DNA from: Arthrobacter sp. Soil782
GTDB taxonomy: Bacteria; Actinomycetota; Actinomycetes; Actinomycetales; Micrococcaceae
Reading direction: 5' to 3'
Length of the DNA stretch: 64,000 bases
NCBI RefSeq assembly: GCF_001428435.1
Contig: NZ_LMSO01000001.1
Span: forward strand, 719,656 to 783,655
This document shows positions 23,543 through 32,308 of this stretch, in pieces. The position numbers and the translations under genes are program-made. Under the pieces are notes generated by a model. That model was not told the DNA's origin. It made no database searches and was given only the letters and a program-made list of their open reading frames with translations. Positions within the stretch are counted from its first letter, which is position 1. The number at the start of each line of letters is the position of its first letter.

Positions 23543-24669
23543 CCACCACTTCAGCCCCCGGCCTTGACACGCTTTCGGCTCCAACTGCCGCGCCAACTGC
23601 CGCGCGTGTCGATGACTCCGGCGACGAGCGCGCCATCAAGCGCAGCCGGGTACTTGAGATTCTTGACCGTACCGGCCACGAGTCCCTGCTGTTGACCAGC
23701 AACACGGCGATGACGTGGTACCTGGGCGGGAGCCGTCTGCACATCAGCCTCGCGGGGGATCCCATCGCCATGCTGCTTGTTGACCGCGAACGGGACCACC
23801 TGGTCACGTTCAATAACGAAGCGGACCGGCTGATGCGCGAGGAGCTGCCGGCCGACGTCGTCGTTCATCCGGTTCCCTGGCACGGATCCATGCACGAGGT
23901 GATGAGCCGGCTGTCCCCTTCGCAGCCGCTGGATGAGGCGAGCGTGCGGCGGGAGCTGCGCAACGCGAGGCAGTCGCTGCTTCCCGTGGAAGTGGAGCAG
24001 TACACAGAACTGAACACGGAGGTCGCGGGTGCGCTGACCGATGTGCTCTCCGCTGCCAGGCCGCATACACCGGAACGGGACATCGCCGCTGAACTGGGCG
24101 CGCGGGTCATCGCCATGGGCGCTGAGCCACTGGTTCTGCTCTGCAACGGCCGTGAGCGGTCTGCTTTCCGGCACCCGCTGCCGACGTCGTCGCCATTGGG
24201 TCGGCGGGCGATGGCGGTCGTGTGCGCGCGGCGTCGGGGAATGGTTGCTAACGTCACGCGTTGGGTCCGGTTTGACGGGTCAACGGCCGCCGAGCGTGAC
24301 GCCGAAGCACGCATTGCTGCCGTGGAGGCTGACATTTTCGCGGCGACCGTGCCGGGTGCGCGGTTGGACGGAATTTTCGATGTCATCCACAGTTCCTATG
24401 CCGCTCACGGCTTCGGGCCCGACCAGTGGCGGCTGCACCATCAGGGCGGCCCCGCCGGCTACGCGGGCAGGGATCCGCGGGTCACGGCGTCGACTGATGA
24501 CGAGGTTGTGCCCAATCAAGCGTTCACCTGGAACCCGTCCGGCCCCGGAGTGAAAATCGAGGACACCGTGCTGCTCACTGCCGAAGGGATCCGGGTGCTC
24601 AGCGTCGATGAACGCTGGCCGACGGTCGAGGTGAACGGCCTGCAGCGGCCAATGACCCTCGAAATCTAG
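23539..24669 (+). CDS. M24 (creatinase/aminopeptidase-fold) protein lacking key metal ligands
   Basis: This 376-residue pita-bread-fold protein has a creatinase-like N-terminal half (ESLLLTSNTAMTWYLGGSR) and an M24-like C-terminal half. One histidine (LHHQGGPAGYAGRD) and one glutamate (GVKIEDTVLL) of the usual metal set are visible, but the two aspartates normally in a D-x-G...D-x-T-R region are absent: the region reads MVANVTRWVRFDG. It may be catalytically inactive as a peptidase, or use creatinase-like metal-free chemistry. Translational coupling to the Gfo/Idh-DUF6807 gene points to a sugar-pathway role. Confidence 0.72.
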   Translation: MTTTSAPGLDTLSAPTAAPTAARVDDSGDERAIKRSRVLEILDRTGHESLLLTSNTAMTWYLGGSRLHISLAGDPIAMLLVDRERDHLVTFNNEADRLMREELPADVVVHPVPWHGSMHEVMSRLSPSQPLDEASVRRELRNARQSLLPVEVEQYTELNTEVAGALTDVLSAARPHTPERDIAAELGARVIAMGAEPLVLLCNGRERSAFRHPLPTSSPLGRRAMAVVCARRRGMVANVTRWVRFDGSTAAERDAEARIAAVEADIFAATVPGARLDGIFDVIHSSYAAHGFGPDQWRLHHQGGPAGYAGRDPRVTASTDDEVVPNQAFTWNPSGPGVKIEDTVLLTAEGIRVLSVDERWPTVEVNGLQRPMTLEI

Positions 24670-24674
24670 GGCAC

Positions 24675-24730
24675 TTTTGCGCAGCTCCGGTGGGTTCCAG
24701 CGCCGTGGAACCCACCAGAGCTGCACAAAA
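24675..24730. repeat. dispersed palindrome family A, copy 2 (bidirectional terminator)
   Basis: Arms of 25 bp (24675-24699 and 24706-24730) pair with two C/A mismatches around a 6-nt loop. The left arm begins TTTTGCGCAGCTCCGGTGGG and the right ends in CACAAAA, giving T-runs on either strand. It lies between the convergent ends of the M24-like gene and the esterase gene, an ideal bidirectional terminator position. Confidence 0.85.
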
Positions 24731-24757
24731 TTTCCTGTTCGATGGAGTTCCTGGAGG

Positions 24758-25384
24758 TCAGCGGCGGCCCAGCCAGTCAACCGCCGCTTCCAGGTCTGCG
24801 CGATCAATACCGTGACCGCCCTCCCGAAGAACCTGTTCGACGTCGGCGCCCTGCCGCTGCAATTCGCCCACCAGCGTAGTGACGCTGGGCAGCGGCGCCA
24901 TGGGGTCGGACCGCCCATTCAGCACCAGGAAGCTGCTGCCGGAAAGGGAAACCTCCGTGCTCCGCTCACCGAACGGGTACATGCCCGAGAACGCAACCAC
25001 GCGCTTCAGCGCTTCCGGGTGCAGCATCGCGGTGGCCAAAGCGATGTTGGCACCATTGGAGAAGCCGACGGCGATGATCTCCCGGTTGCCGGCGTCATAG
25101 TGCTGCCGCGCTTCGGCGATGAAACCGGCCAGTTCTCCCGCACGGAGGATGACGTCGTCGACGTCGAACACGCCCTCCGCGCGCCGGGCAAACCAGCGCA
25201 GCATGCCGTTCTCCTGCACCCTGCCGCGTGGCGCAAGCACAGCTGCGGCCGGATCCAGCTGCGCTGCGAGCGTCGCAATGTCCTCCTCGTTTGAACCCGT
25301 ACCGTGCAGCATCAGGAGGAGTGAACGCCCGGGGTCGCCCTCATGGTAGAGGTGCGGCCAGTCATTGAATTGCGGTGCGGACAT
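24758..25384 (-). CDS. phospholipase/carboxylesterase-type alpha/beta hydrolase
   Basis: This 208-residue small esterase has LLLMLHGTGSNEED (oxyanion loop, about 21-34), nucleophile motif GFSNGANIAL with Ser near 108, acid in NGRSDPMAP and His in EGGHGID. The family hydrolyses carboxylic esters in the cytosol. Its start shares one base with the stop of the upstream dioxygenase gene (TGATG, 25382-25386). This pairing of a VOC ring-cleaving dioxygenase with an esterase matches the MhqO/MhqD-type quinone-stress pair known in Bacillus, an inference from arrangement. Confidence 0.85.
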   Translation of the reverse strand: MSAPQFNDWPHLYHEGDPGRSLLLMLHGTGSNEEDIATLAAQLDPAAAVLAPRGRVQENGMLRWFARRAEGVFDVDDVILRAGELAGFIAEARQHYDAGNREIIAVGFSNGANIALATAMLHPEALKRVVAFSGMYPFGERSTEVSLSGSSFLVLNGRSDPMAPLPSVTTLVGELQRQGADVEQVLREGGHGIDRADLEAAVDWLGRR

Positions 25385-26379
25385 CAGGCGATGCCTCCGG
25401 CTGGCTGATCATTGTGGCCGGCGAGCACATTGTTGTCTTCCGGAACCTCGATACGCGCCACCGAGGCTTCGATGTCCTCGCGCGAGGGCTCGAGCCACGG
25501 CGGCAGCTTCAGTGAGCGCCCGAGTTCCAGGAGCGGCTCATCGACGTTGAAGCCCGGAGTGTCCGTCGCAATCTCGAAGAGCACGCCGCCCGGTTCGCGG
25601 AAGTAGATCGAGGTGAAGTACTGGCGGTCGAGAATCGCTGTCACCGCGAACCCGCGCTCAACGAGATCCTGTCGCCACAGCTCCTGGGTCGCCTTATCCG
25701 GAACCCGGAAGGCGATGTGGTGCACGGTTCCGCCGGCCACGAGTCCGTAGGGCCCGGCAGGATCAGCAATGACGTCGATAATGTTCCCGGGGCCGCCGTC
25801 GCCTGCTTGTAAACGGGTGCGTCCGGGAGCCTCGTCGGAGATTCTCAGCCCGAGGTCTTCGGTGAGGACGCGCAGGGTGTGCTCGGGGTTCGAAACCGTT
25901 AACACGGAGGAGTGCTGGCCGCGGACGGCATGCTCCGCAGGGACAAAGGACGAGTCCCAGGGGTTGCGGGGATCGGAGGTCGAGGAGGCCACGAGGTCGA
26001 GCTGGAGTCCGTCAGGATCGCGCAGCGAAAGCCTTTCCTCATCCTCGGACGCCAGCGAGATGGAGGACTCCACGCCGAGGTCGCGGAAGTGGTTCTGCCA
26101 CCAGCCGAGGCTCCCCTCGGGCACCGAGAAGGCGGTGGTGGTGGACTGGCCCGAACCGATTCGACCGGGTGCCACCTGGCCCCACGGGAAGAAGGTCATG
26201 AGCGAGCCCGGTCGGCCGGCGTCGTCGCCGTAGTACAGGTGATAGGTGGACGGGTCATCGAAGTTGACCGTCTTCTTCACAAGCCGCAGTCCGAGTCCGC
26301 GGATATAGAAGTCGATGTTGGCCTGCGGGTCACCCGCAATGGCGGTGACATGGTGCAGGCCAGTGGTGTGCGCTGTCAT
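25384..26379 (-). CDS. VOC-family ring-cleaving dioxygenase (MhqO-like)
   Basis: This 331-residue protein has two tandem glyoxalase/extradiol domains. His in GLHHVTAIAGDPQ (near residue 9) is in the first, and FRVPDK, YFTSIYFREPGGVLFEIATD (about 252-271) in the second supplies Glu/His ligands. MhqO-type enzymes are thought to cleave hydroquinone or catechol-like rings, protecting against quinones. It is the first gene of a two-gene operon; a strong dyad (26423-26442) upstream probably binds its regulator, which is not encoded nearby. Confidence 0.85.
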   Translation of the reverse strand: MTAHTTGLHHVTAIAGDPQANIDFYIRGLGLRLVKKTVNFDDPSTYHLYYGDDAGRPGSLMTFFPWGQVAPGRIGSGQSTTTAFSVPEGSLGWWQNHFRDLGVESSISLASEDEERLSLRDPDGLQLDLVASSTSDPRNPWDSSFVPAEHAVRGQHSSVLTVSNPEHTLRVLTEDLGLRISDEAPGRTRLQAGDGGPGNIIDVIADPAGPYGLVAGGTVHHIAFRVPDKATQELWRQDLVERGFAVTAILDRQYFTSIYFREPGGVLFEIATDTPGFNVDEPLLELGRSLKLPPWLEPSREDIEASVARIEVPEDNNVLAGHNDQPAGGIA

Positions 26380-26422
26380 GGTGATCCTCCGGAAGGTTCC
26401 GGTCGGCCCGGCGGTCGACGTT

Positions 26423-26442
26423 GTACATGCAAATGCATATAC
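26423..26442. promoter_or_regulatory. 20-bp dyad operator upstream of the VOC dioxygenase
   Basis: GTACATGCAA and ATGCATATAC form a two-fold symmetric site with four mismatched positions in 20 bp, core ATGCAAATGCAT. It is AT-rich in a GC-rich region and lies 44-63 nt upstream of the dioxygenase start and 35 nt from the divergent APH-like gene. It suits a MarR/TetR-size dimer sensing quinones; the protein is not in this window. Confidence 0.5.
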
Positions 26443-26476
26443 CTTCGCACTTATTCCCCGGACCGGACGCTAGTGT

Positions 26477-27568
26477 GTGACCGTGAACGATGCGCTCTAC
26501 GAGCTGAAAGCAGCCGTTACCGACGCCGTGGGCGGCCCCGTTACTGCACTGGCTGACGTCGAGCGGATCCCGCTGGATTACGACGCCTTCCTCGCCCACC
26601 GGACGGTGAGCCGAATCCAGGGACACGCGCTCGTTGGGGGTGAACGCGTTGCATGGTCCATGATCGAGAAGCGCACCGAGGGGCCGGCCCTGGCCTCCGC
26701 GTACCTTCTTGACAACGGACGGCGTGAGGTCAACGCCTACGCCTCCGGAGTGCTGGCTGGAATAGCTCCCGGCATCGGCACACCACGGATGCACGGGAAA
26801 TTGCGTGATGCGGAGGGAGGAATGACCCTCTGGCTTGAGGAGATCCGTCATGGAGGTGCAAGACCGCTGGACGCGGAGACTGTCCTCGCCGCAGCGCGTG
26901 ATCTGGGCGGCATGGGCGGGCTGTGGGCCGGGCGCCGGCTCTCAGAACCCTGGTACTTCTCTGGGTGGATTGACCGCCATAGCCAGCCTGAAGCCATTGA
27001 GCAGGGCCTGGCCACACTGCGGCGCCGGGACCCACGCGCAGCTGCCCATCTCGGTGACCGGCTGGCTGCCGCCGAGCAGCTGGTCCTCAACCAAGCCCGT
27101 TACCGCGGGATTCTGGAATCGCTCCCGCAGACCCTGTGCCACCACGATGCCGGAGGCGCAAACGTCTTCCACTCGGGCGGCCGGACCGTTCTGATCGACT
27201 GGGAATCCATCGGTCCCGGCCCCGTGGGAGCGGACCTGGCTTCGTTGCTTTTCTCCTCGGTCCGCCGTGGCGATGCCCTCGCGAGCGTCGTGATGCCGCT
27301 GGTTGAAGAGGCTCTGGACGCTTACTCCACAGCCCTCAGGGCAGAAGCACCCACCGTCACGTTTGAGGACATCCGCCTGGGGTTCGACGCCGCGGTTGCA
27401 CTTCGCTGGAAGCTGGCCGTCGACGTCGTCGCTGGTATCGAGAAGGGTGAGCCCCCGCGGCGGGGAAGCCTCCCGGACGAGGACCCGGCAGCGGCACTGG
27501 AGGAGCTGATAGCACTCGTGGATCTGCTCCTCGCGTCAGCCGGCCGCGCACTCCACAAAGCCCCGTGA
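26477..27568 (+). CDS. aminoglycoside phosphotransferase-family kinase
   Basis: This 363-residue protein has an APH-type kinase fold. The catalytic Brenner loop reads CHHDAGGANVF (H-D-x4-N) near residues 220-228 and the metal-binding Asp is in VLIDWESIGPGPVGADLAS. The N-terminal domain is less conserved than in drug-modifying APHs, so the substrate may be a sugar or other small alcohol rather than an antibiotic. It starts at GTG 26477, and its 3' end overlaps the convergent enolase-superfamily gene by 33 nt. Confidence 0.78.
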   Translation: MTVNDALYELKAAVTDAVGGPVTALADVERIPLDYDAFLAHRTVSRIQGHALVGGERVAWSMIEKRTEGPALASAYLLDNGRREVNAYASGVLAGIAPGIGTPRMHGKLRDAEGGMTLWLEEIRHGGARPLDAETVLAAARDLGGMGGLWAGRRLSEPWYFSGWIDRHSQPEAIEQGLATLRRRDPRAAAHLGDRLAAAEQLVLNQARYRGILESLPQTLCHHDAGGANVFHSGGRTVLIDWESIGPGPVGADLASLLFSSVRRGDALASVVMPLVEEALDAYSTALRAEAPTVTFEDIRLGFDAAVALRWKLAVDVVAGIEKGEPPRRGSLPDEDPAAALEELIALVDLLLASAGRALHKAP

Positions 27569-28636
27569 GTTAGGTACGATCTCCAGGCCCAGTCCCGGCT
27601 GGCCGGTCACCGTAAGCCCGGATTCCGTGATGCTGACCGGCGAAGGACCGGCGAGGATGCCCAGCTCAGTCATGGTGGCGCCGTCGACCGCTTCCACCCA
27701 CACCGTCTCCGCCAGGGTGGAGGCAAGCTGTCCCGAAAGCTCCGGAAGCAGGTGCGGAGCCACTGCGATGCTGTTGGCCCGGGCAAGCTCAACGATGCGC
27801 CGGAACGGAGTGATTCCACCGACGCGGATGATGTTGGGTTGGATGATGTCGACGGCGTCCGCCTCGATAAAGTCCCGGAACCGGTAGATGGTGTGCACGT
27901 TTTCACCCAGTGCGATGGGCACCGGCGAGGAGCGACGCAGCCGCCGGTAGGCAGAGAGGTCGTCTGCGCGGATCGGTTCTTCGAGCCAGTGCAGGCCGTA
28001 TTCCGCCAGCCGTTCAAGCGCCCGCAGGGTTGTGGGCAGGTCCCACCGCTGGTTGGCGTCAATCATCAGTGCGCGGTCGGGACCGATGACCTCGCGGACT
28101 GCGGCGATCCGCTCCGCATCCTCGCGCAGGTCCGGCTTACCCACCTTCACCTTGACCGCCTGCCGGCCTTCTGTAACCCACCGCTGGGCCTGCTCAACGA
28201 GCTCCTCAAGCGTGTAGTGCAGGTTCACTCCCGATCCATACACCGGCACGGTTTCCCGACGGCGGCCCAACAGGTCAGGTACGGAACACCCGGCCTGCTT
28301 CCCTGCCAGATCCCACAGCGCAAGGTCGACGCCAGCCATCGCGATGGTGGTCAGCCCTCCCCCGCCTGCCTCATGGAGCCGGACCCAGAGTGCATCCCAC
28401 ACCTCCTCCGCACGGGCAGAGAGGCCCTCCACAAAGGGGGCGATGTCATATTCCAGCAACGCCAGCACTGCCTGCGGCCCGATGGTGGGCGTCCACGAAA
28501 AGCCGTGTCCCACACCGCCGTCGTCGGTTGTCACCGTCGTCGCGATGAAGTGGTTTTCCGGCACGTCCGCTCCCCAGGCACGCCGAAGCGGCGCCGTGAC
28601 CACGCGCGAGGACAGGCCGGTGATCTTGACATTCAT
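27536..28636 (-). CDS. enolase-superfamily dehydratase/racemase (mandelate racemase type)
   Basis: This 366-residue protein has the mandelate-racemase/muconate-cycloisomerase layout. The general base KVKVG supplies Lys162/Lys164, metal ligands are Asp193 (MIDAN), Glu219 (LEEP) and Glu245 (LGEN), and His295 (VAPHLLPE) is in the position of the second base. Lys plus His suggests a sugar-acid dehydratase or racemase. It is the last gene of a minus-strand series with an SDR epimerase and Gfo/Idh oxidoreductase, which together could convert an imported uronate- or aldonate-type compound. Confidence 0.82.
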   Translation of the reverse strand: MNVKITGLSSRVVTAPLRRAWGADVPENHFIATTVTTDDGGVGHGFSWTPTIGPQAVLALLEYDIAPFVEGLSARAEEVWDALWVRLHEAGGGGLTTIAMAGVDLALWDLAGKQAGCSVPDLLGRRRETVPVYGSGVNLHYTLEELVEQAQRWVTEGRQAVKVKVGKPDLREDAERIAAVREVIGPDRALMIDANQRWDLPTTLRALERLAEYGLHWLEEPIRADDLSAYRRLRRSSPVPIALGENVHTIYRFRDFIEADAVDIIQPNIIRVGGITPFRRIVELARANSIAVAPHLLPELSGQLASTLAETVWVEAVDGATMTELGILAGPSPVSITESGLTVTGQPGLGLEIVPNSRGFVECAAG

Positions 28637-28689
28637 GCGCCCACGAGCTCACGGCCGGCGGCAGGAACGGCCTTATTGAACTGCATGAC

Positions 28690-29652
28690 TCACCGTGCTT
28701 CCTGGCTTGCGGTTGCGAGCTCCGGTGGAACGAGTTCCAATGGAACGAGTTCCTTGCGCCAGCTACGTTTCGGCTCCCAGCCGAGCAGCTTGCGCGCCTT
28801 GTCGATCGAGAAGGCCGGGCTGGTTCCGTGCAGGTTCCCGGCGAGCGCACCCACCGCGGGGAGGTAGCGCGGGATGAGCTCGGACAGCGGCTCGCGTGCC
28901 AGTGCATCGGCTGCGCCCACGAAGAAGGTCTCAGCGTTCGGGATTCTATCCATGGACTGCAGCAGCACGTCAAGGAAATCCGCGACGTCCCGTGCGTCCA
29001 CGTAGTTGAAAATGGCCGGCGCGGACAACGCGGGATCATCCAGCCGTTCGACGACGGTGTGCCCCTGCTGCGTCGGCGCACCAGCCCACTCCTCCGGCGA
29101 GATGACATAGCAGGGCCGGAACGCGGCGTACCGGATCCGCTCGCCCTGCGCGGCCGCGAACATGCGCATGGTTTGCTCGGCAAGCAGCTTGGAGAGCGCG
29201 TAAGCGTTCCAGGGCTTCGGCGTTGTCTGCTCATTCAGCGGGAAGGCGTCCGGCATCCAACCGGCGGGTGCGCCGTAGCCAAGCACCGTGGGGCTTGACG
29301 CCGTGATGATCCTGCCGACACCAAGGGTGGTCGCTGCGTCCATCACCTGGAAGGCGAGTTGGCTGTTGGTCTGCAGGATCACGTCCTCCGGCGCACTGAA
29401 GGGCACGGCGATCGCGGCAAGGTGGATGACGGCGTCGGGCCGGTGGTTTTCCAGCACGCTTAGCGCAACGCCGGGAGCCAGCAGGTCAGCCGCTTCCTGG
29501 CGGATCTGAGTGGGGAACACGCCGTCGAGAACCGGCGCGCGGTCCACAGAGACGACGTCGTAGCCTGCCTCAGCGAGGCCGGTCACCACACTGCGGCCCA
29601 GCCTGCCGGAGCCTCCCGTCACCAGGACGGTAGTCTGCGCCAGCTCAGCCAC
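28690..29652 (-). CDS. NAD-dependent epimerase/dehydratase (extended SDR)
   Basis: This 320-residue extended SDR has Rossmann motif TVLVTGGSGRLGRSV (about 10-24), Ser in ITASSPTVLGYG and the YALSK catalytic dyad near residue 162. GTG at 29652 is chosen: it overlaps the stop of the upstream Gfo/Idh gene by 8 nt, and nothing homologous lies before it. It probably oxidises or epimerises a sugar or sugar acid. Its position between the Gfo/Idh gene and the enolase-superfamily gene supports a three-step pathway. Confidence 0.82.
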   Translation of the reverse strand: MAELAQTTVLVTGGSGRLGRSVVTGLAEAGYDVVSVDRAPVLDGVFPTQIRQEAADLLAPGVALSVLENHRPDAVIHLAAIAVPFSAPEDVILQTNSQLAFQVMDAATTLGVGRIITASSPTVLGYGAPAGWMPDAFPLNEQTTPKPWNAYALSKLLAEQTMRMFAAAQGERIRYAAFRPCYVISPEEWAGAPTQQGHTVVERLDDPALSAPAIFNYVDARDVADFLDVLLQSMDRIPNAETFFVGAADALAREPLSELIPRYLPAVGALAGNLHGTSPAFSIDKARKLLGWEPKRSWRKELVPLELVPPELATASQEAR

Positions 29653-31090
29653 GGCGCACCGCGCCCTTGGACGCGCGGTCGTCGGCGGCACGGTCGGCTG
29701 CAAGGTCCGCTCCGAGGCCGAGTTCGCTGATGCGTACGGGCAGCGAGGATTCGAGTGAGGCGTTGCCGGCAATACCGACCGCGACGGCGCGCAGACCGTC
29801 CAGATAGCCTGACGGCCTGCCCAGCGGGTCCTCGCCGGGGCCCTCGAAGAGGTCCGTGAGCAGCAGCGCATCACCGCCGCCGTGGCCGCCCTCTCCGTTC
29901 ACAATCGGCACTTCGACGGCGGGTTCCCAGTGGCGCTGCAGAATGAGGCGTTCGCCGTTGATCCGGACGGCGTCGTCTTCCTGCACCGGTGTGGCATTGG
30001 GATCGACGACGTTCTTTTGATCCGTGCTGCCGGAAACTGCGGCCCGCTCCACGACCTCGAGTTCAACGCGGCCCAGCGTTCCGTTCACGGCAACCCGGTA
30101 GCCCTCCCAGGGGCTGTGCGCGTTCAGCGAGTAGCTGAGGGTCGCTCCGGAGGCGTAGTCCACCACGAGGGCAAGGTTGTCCTCAATGGTGATGCCGGGG
30201 GCGAAGACGTCCTGGTCGCGCTGATACCCGTCGTGGTGTTCGTTGGCGTAGTAGAGGTTGTTCAGCTTCTCATCCTCACGCAGGTCGAGGGCGAACGGAT
30301 CCCCCGCGGCCGAGTCTGTGGTTCCGCGCCCCGGCCGGTCCGTCAGCCCGCGCCCGGCAGCGTTGCGGTCCCCGTAAAAACGCAGCCCGCCGCTGGCGAA
30401 GACACGTTCAGGGACGTCATCGATCCACCAGTTCACGAGGTCGAAGTGATGTGACGCCTTGTGAATCAGCAACCCGCCGGAGTTCTCCTTCTGCCGGTGC
30501 CAGCGGCGGAAGTAGTCGGCGCCGTGGACAGTGTCCAGCATCCAGCTGAAGTCGATGGACGTCACGGTGCCGATCGCGCCGCTCCGGATGATCTCCTTCA
30601 GCGCGCTGTTGCGAGGTGAATACCGGTAATTGAAGGTCACGACGACGTCGCGTCGCGTGCGGTCAACTGCCTCGCAGATCCGGCGGCAACCCTGGGTATT
30701 GATGGTCAGCGGCTTTTCGACGACGACGTCCGCTCCCGCTTCCAGCGCCTCGACGATGTAATCGGCATGCGTGTAGTCAGGTGTGGTCACGATGACGCGG
30801 TCAATGCCGTTGTCCCGGATGAACTGCGTCAGCTCCTCCGGGCGGAACTGCGCGACTTCTGTCTCCGCCGAGAGTTCGGCGGCGAGATCGAGGTAATACT
30901 CCACCCGTCCCGGGTTGGTGTCGCTGATTGCCACGAGCTCGGCTGAGGACGCATGATCGCCGAGGGCAGCGCGTACGTACATTTCCGCCCGCGAGCCGGT
31001 GCCCACGAGCACCAGACGGGTACGTTTGCGTTGCTCCGACGTCGAATTGGCCTGCTGCTGGGCAGGAAGCGTATGGGGGGCGGTGCTCAT
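29645..31090 (-). CDS. Gfo/Idh/MocA-family oxidoreductase
   Basis: This 481-residue NAD(P)-dependent oxidoreductase has a Rossmann motif LVLVGTGSRAEMYVRAAL (about 27-44), the EKPL signature in VVVEKPLTIN near residue 125 and a long C-terminal beta-sheet domain with IHKASHHFDLVNWWI. It is longer than typical members (about 350-400), with an inserted segment around 240-290. It is the first gene after the divergent operator at 31168, so it is almost surely controlled by the adjacent LacI. It probably oxidises a specific hydroxyl of the substrate imported by the 16.9-24.7 kb operon. Confidence 0.85.
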   Translation of the reverse strand: MSTAPHTLPAQQQANSTSEQRKRTRLVLVGTGSRAEMYVRAALGDHASSAELVAISDTNPGRVEYYLDLAAELSAETEVAQFRPEELTQFIRDNGIDRVIVTTPDYTHADYIVEALEAGADVVVEKPLTINTQGCRRICEAVDRTRRDVVVTFNYRYSPRNSALKEIIRSGAIGTVTSIDFSWMLDTVHGADYFRRWHRQKENSGGLLIHKASHHFDLVNWWIDDVPERVFASGGLRFYGDRNAAGRGLTDRPGRGTTDSAAGDPFALDLREDEKLNNLYYANEHHDGYQRDQDVFAPGITIEDNLALVVDYASGATLSYSLNAHSPWEGYRVAVNGTLGRVELEVVERAAVSGSTDQKNVVDPNATPVQEDDAVRINGERLILQRHWEPAVEVPIVNGEGGHGGGDALLLTDLFEGPGEDPLGRPSGYLDGLRAVAVGIAGNASLESSLPVRISELGLGADLAADRAADDRASKGAVRRG

Positions 31091-31167
31091 GGGGCTCCTT
31101 CGGGTACCTGCATCAGCGGAAGATGCGACACCGTGACTGTGAGAAGTAACTGTCAGCGAAAACTATG

Positions 31168-31181
31168 AGAAAACGTTTTCT
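31168..31181. promoter_or_regulatory. LacI-type operator O3 (AGAAAACGTTTTCT)
   Basis: This perfect 14-bp palindrome lies in the 182-nt divergent promoter between lacI (31273) and the Gfo/Idh gene (31090). Its core is identical to the operator at 16691-16702, linking two operons 14 kb apart. Confidence 0.7.
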
Positions 31182-31272
31182 GAATTAGGTTATATGCTTT
31201 CTATCAACACACCGGCGTACCCGTCAACCATTCGCTGCCGGTACGCCGATCTCCAGCCCGGATGAGGAACCT

Positions 31273-32292
31273 ATGGCCAGGAAAGCAGCCAACCGCAGGG
31301 TAGGCATCACGGACGTCGCGCAGCGTGCAGGAGTCTCGCTGGCCTCGGTTTCGCGCGTCATGAACGGCAACTTCTCCGTGGACCCGGACATAGCGGCCCG
31401 GGTCCGGAGCGCAGCCGCGGAACTGAACTACCAGCCCAACGCGGTGGGACGGAGCCTGGCGCTGGGCAAGACCGACACCATCGGCGTCGTCGTGCCGGAT
31501 CTGGCCAACCCCACCTTCCAGGGGATGCTCCGCGGAGTAAGCCGCGCGGCCGCACAGGATGGCTACCGCGTGCTGATCGCGGACTCCTCCGAAGTGTCCA
31601 GCGAGGAATCGATTCTGGCGGGCGAAGCACGACGGCGGTGTGACGGCGTCGTACTCTGTGCACCACGCATGAACGAGGCAGAACTGGAGGCCCTCCTTCC
31701 GTCGCTGCGCCCGCTGGTTCTGGTCAACCGCTCGACGGCGGACGCCGAGACTCCCAGCCTGGTGGTCGACTACGGGCAGGGCGTGCAGGATCTGGCTGCG
31801 CACCTCGTGGAGCTCGGCCACACCACTCTTGCGTTTCTAGAGGGGCCTGAGCGAAGCGCGTCCAACCAGGCACGGCTGCAGGGGCTCGAGAAGTTCCGCG
31901 TGGACAACCCGGAAATTCAGCTGACGGTCCTTTCGGGAGGGTCGAGCTTCGAGGCCGGGCACGGTTCGGTGGACAGCGTCCTCGGAACCGGCGCTACCGG
32001 CGTGCTGGCCTTCAACGACCTCGTCGCCATGGGGCTTTTGAGCGGACTTCATGAACGTGGCATTGACGTCCCCAGGCAGATCTCGATCACCGGGTTCGAT
32101 GACATCCCGTTCGCGAACTACACCACGCCGCCGCTCACCACCGCGGCGGTGCCGATCAATGACATCGGCGAGCAGGCGTGGCACGAGATGCGCCGGCTCC
32201 TGGGGGACGGCGGGGATGAGCCCTCGCACACCACGTTCCAGCCTGAGCTCAGGCGCCGCGGAAGCACGGGCCCGGCCGCCCGCCCGCAGTAG
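31273..32292 (+). CDS. LacI-family repressor of the split carbohydrate regulon
   Basis: This 339-residue LacI/GalR protein has helix-turn-helix ITDVAQRAGVSLASVSRVMNG (about 12-31; hinge AVGRSLALGK) and a periplasmic-binding-protein-like effector domain (TIGVVVPDLANPTF and TGFDDIPFANYTTPPLTT). It probably binds the GAAAACGTTTTC sites at 16691, 16745 and 31168, repressing importer and enzymes until the ligand is present. The linkage is inferred from proximity and shared operator. Repeat family B copy 1 follows its stop by 17 nt. Confidence 0.87.
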   Translation: MARKAANRRVGITDVAQRAGVSLASVSRVMNGNFSVDPDIAARVRSAAAELNYQPNAVGRSLALGKTDTIGVVVPDLANPTFQGMLRGVSRAAAQDGYRVLIADSSEVSSEESILAGEARRRCDGVVLCAPRMNEAELEALLPSLRPLVLVNRSTADAETPSLVVDYGQGVQDLAAHLVELGHTTLAFLEGPERSASNQARLQGLEKFRVDNPEIQLTVLSGGSSFEAGHGSVDSVLGTGATGVLAFNDLVAMGLLSGLHERGIDVPRQISITGFDDIPFANYTTPPLTTAAVPINDIGEQAWHEMRRLLGDGGDEPSHTTFQPELRRRGSTGPAARPQ

Positions 32293-32308
32293 GGCGCCCT
32301 TCCTCACT

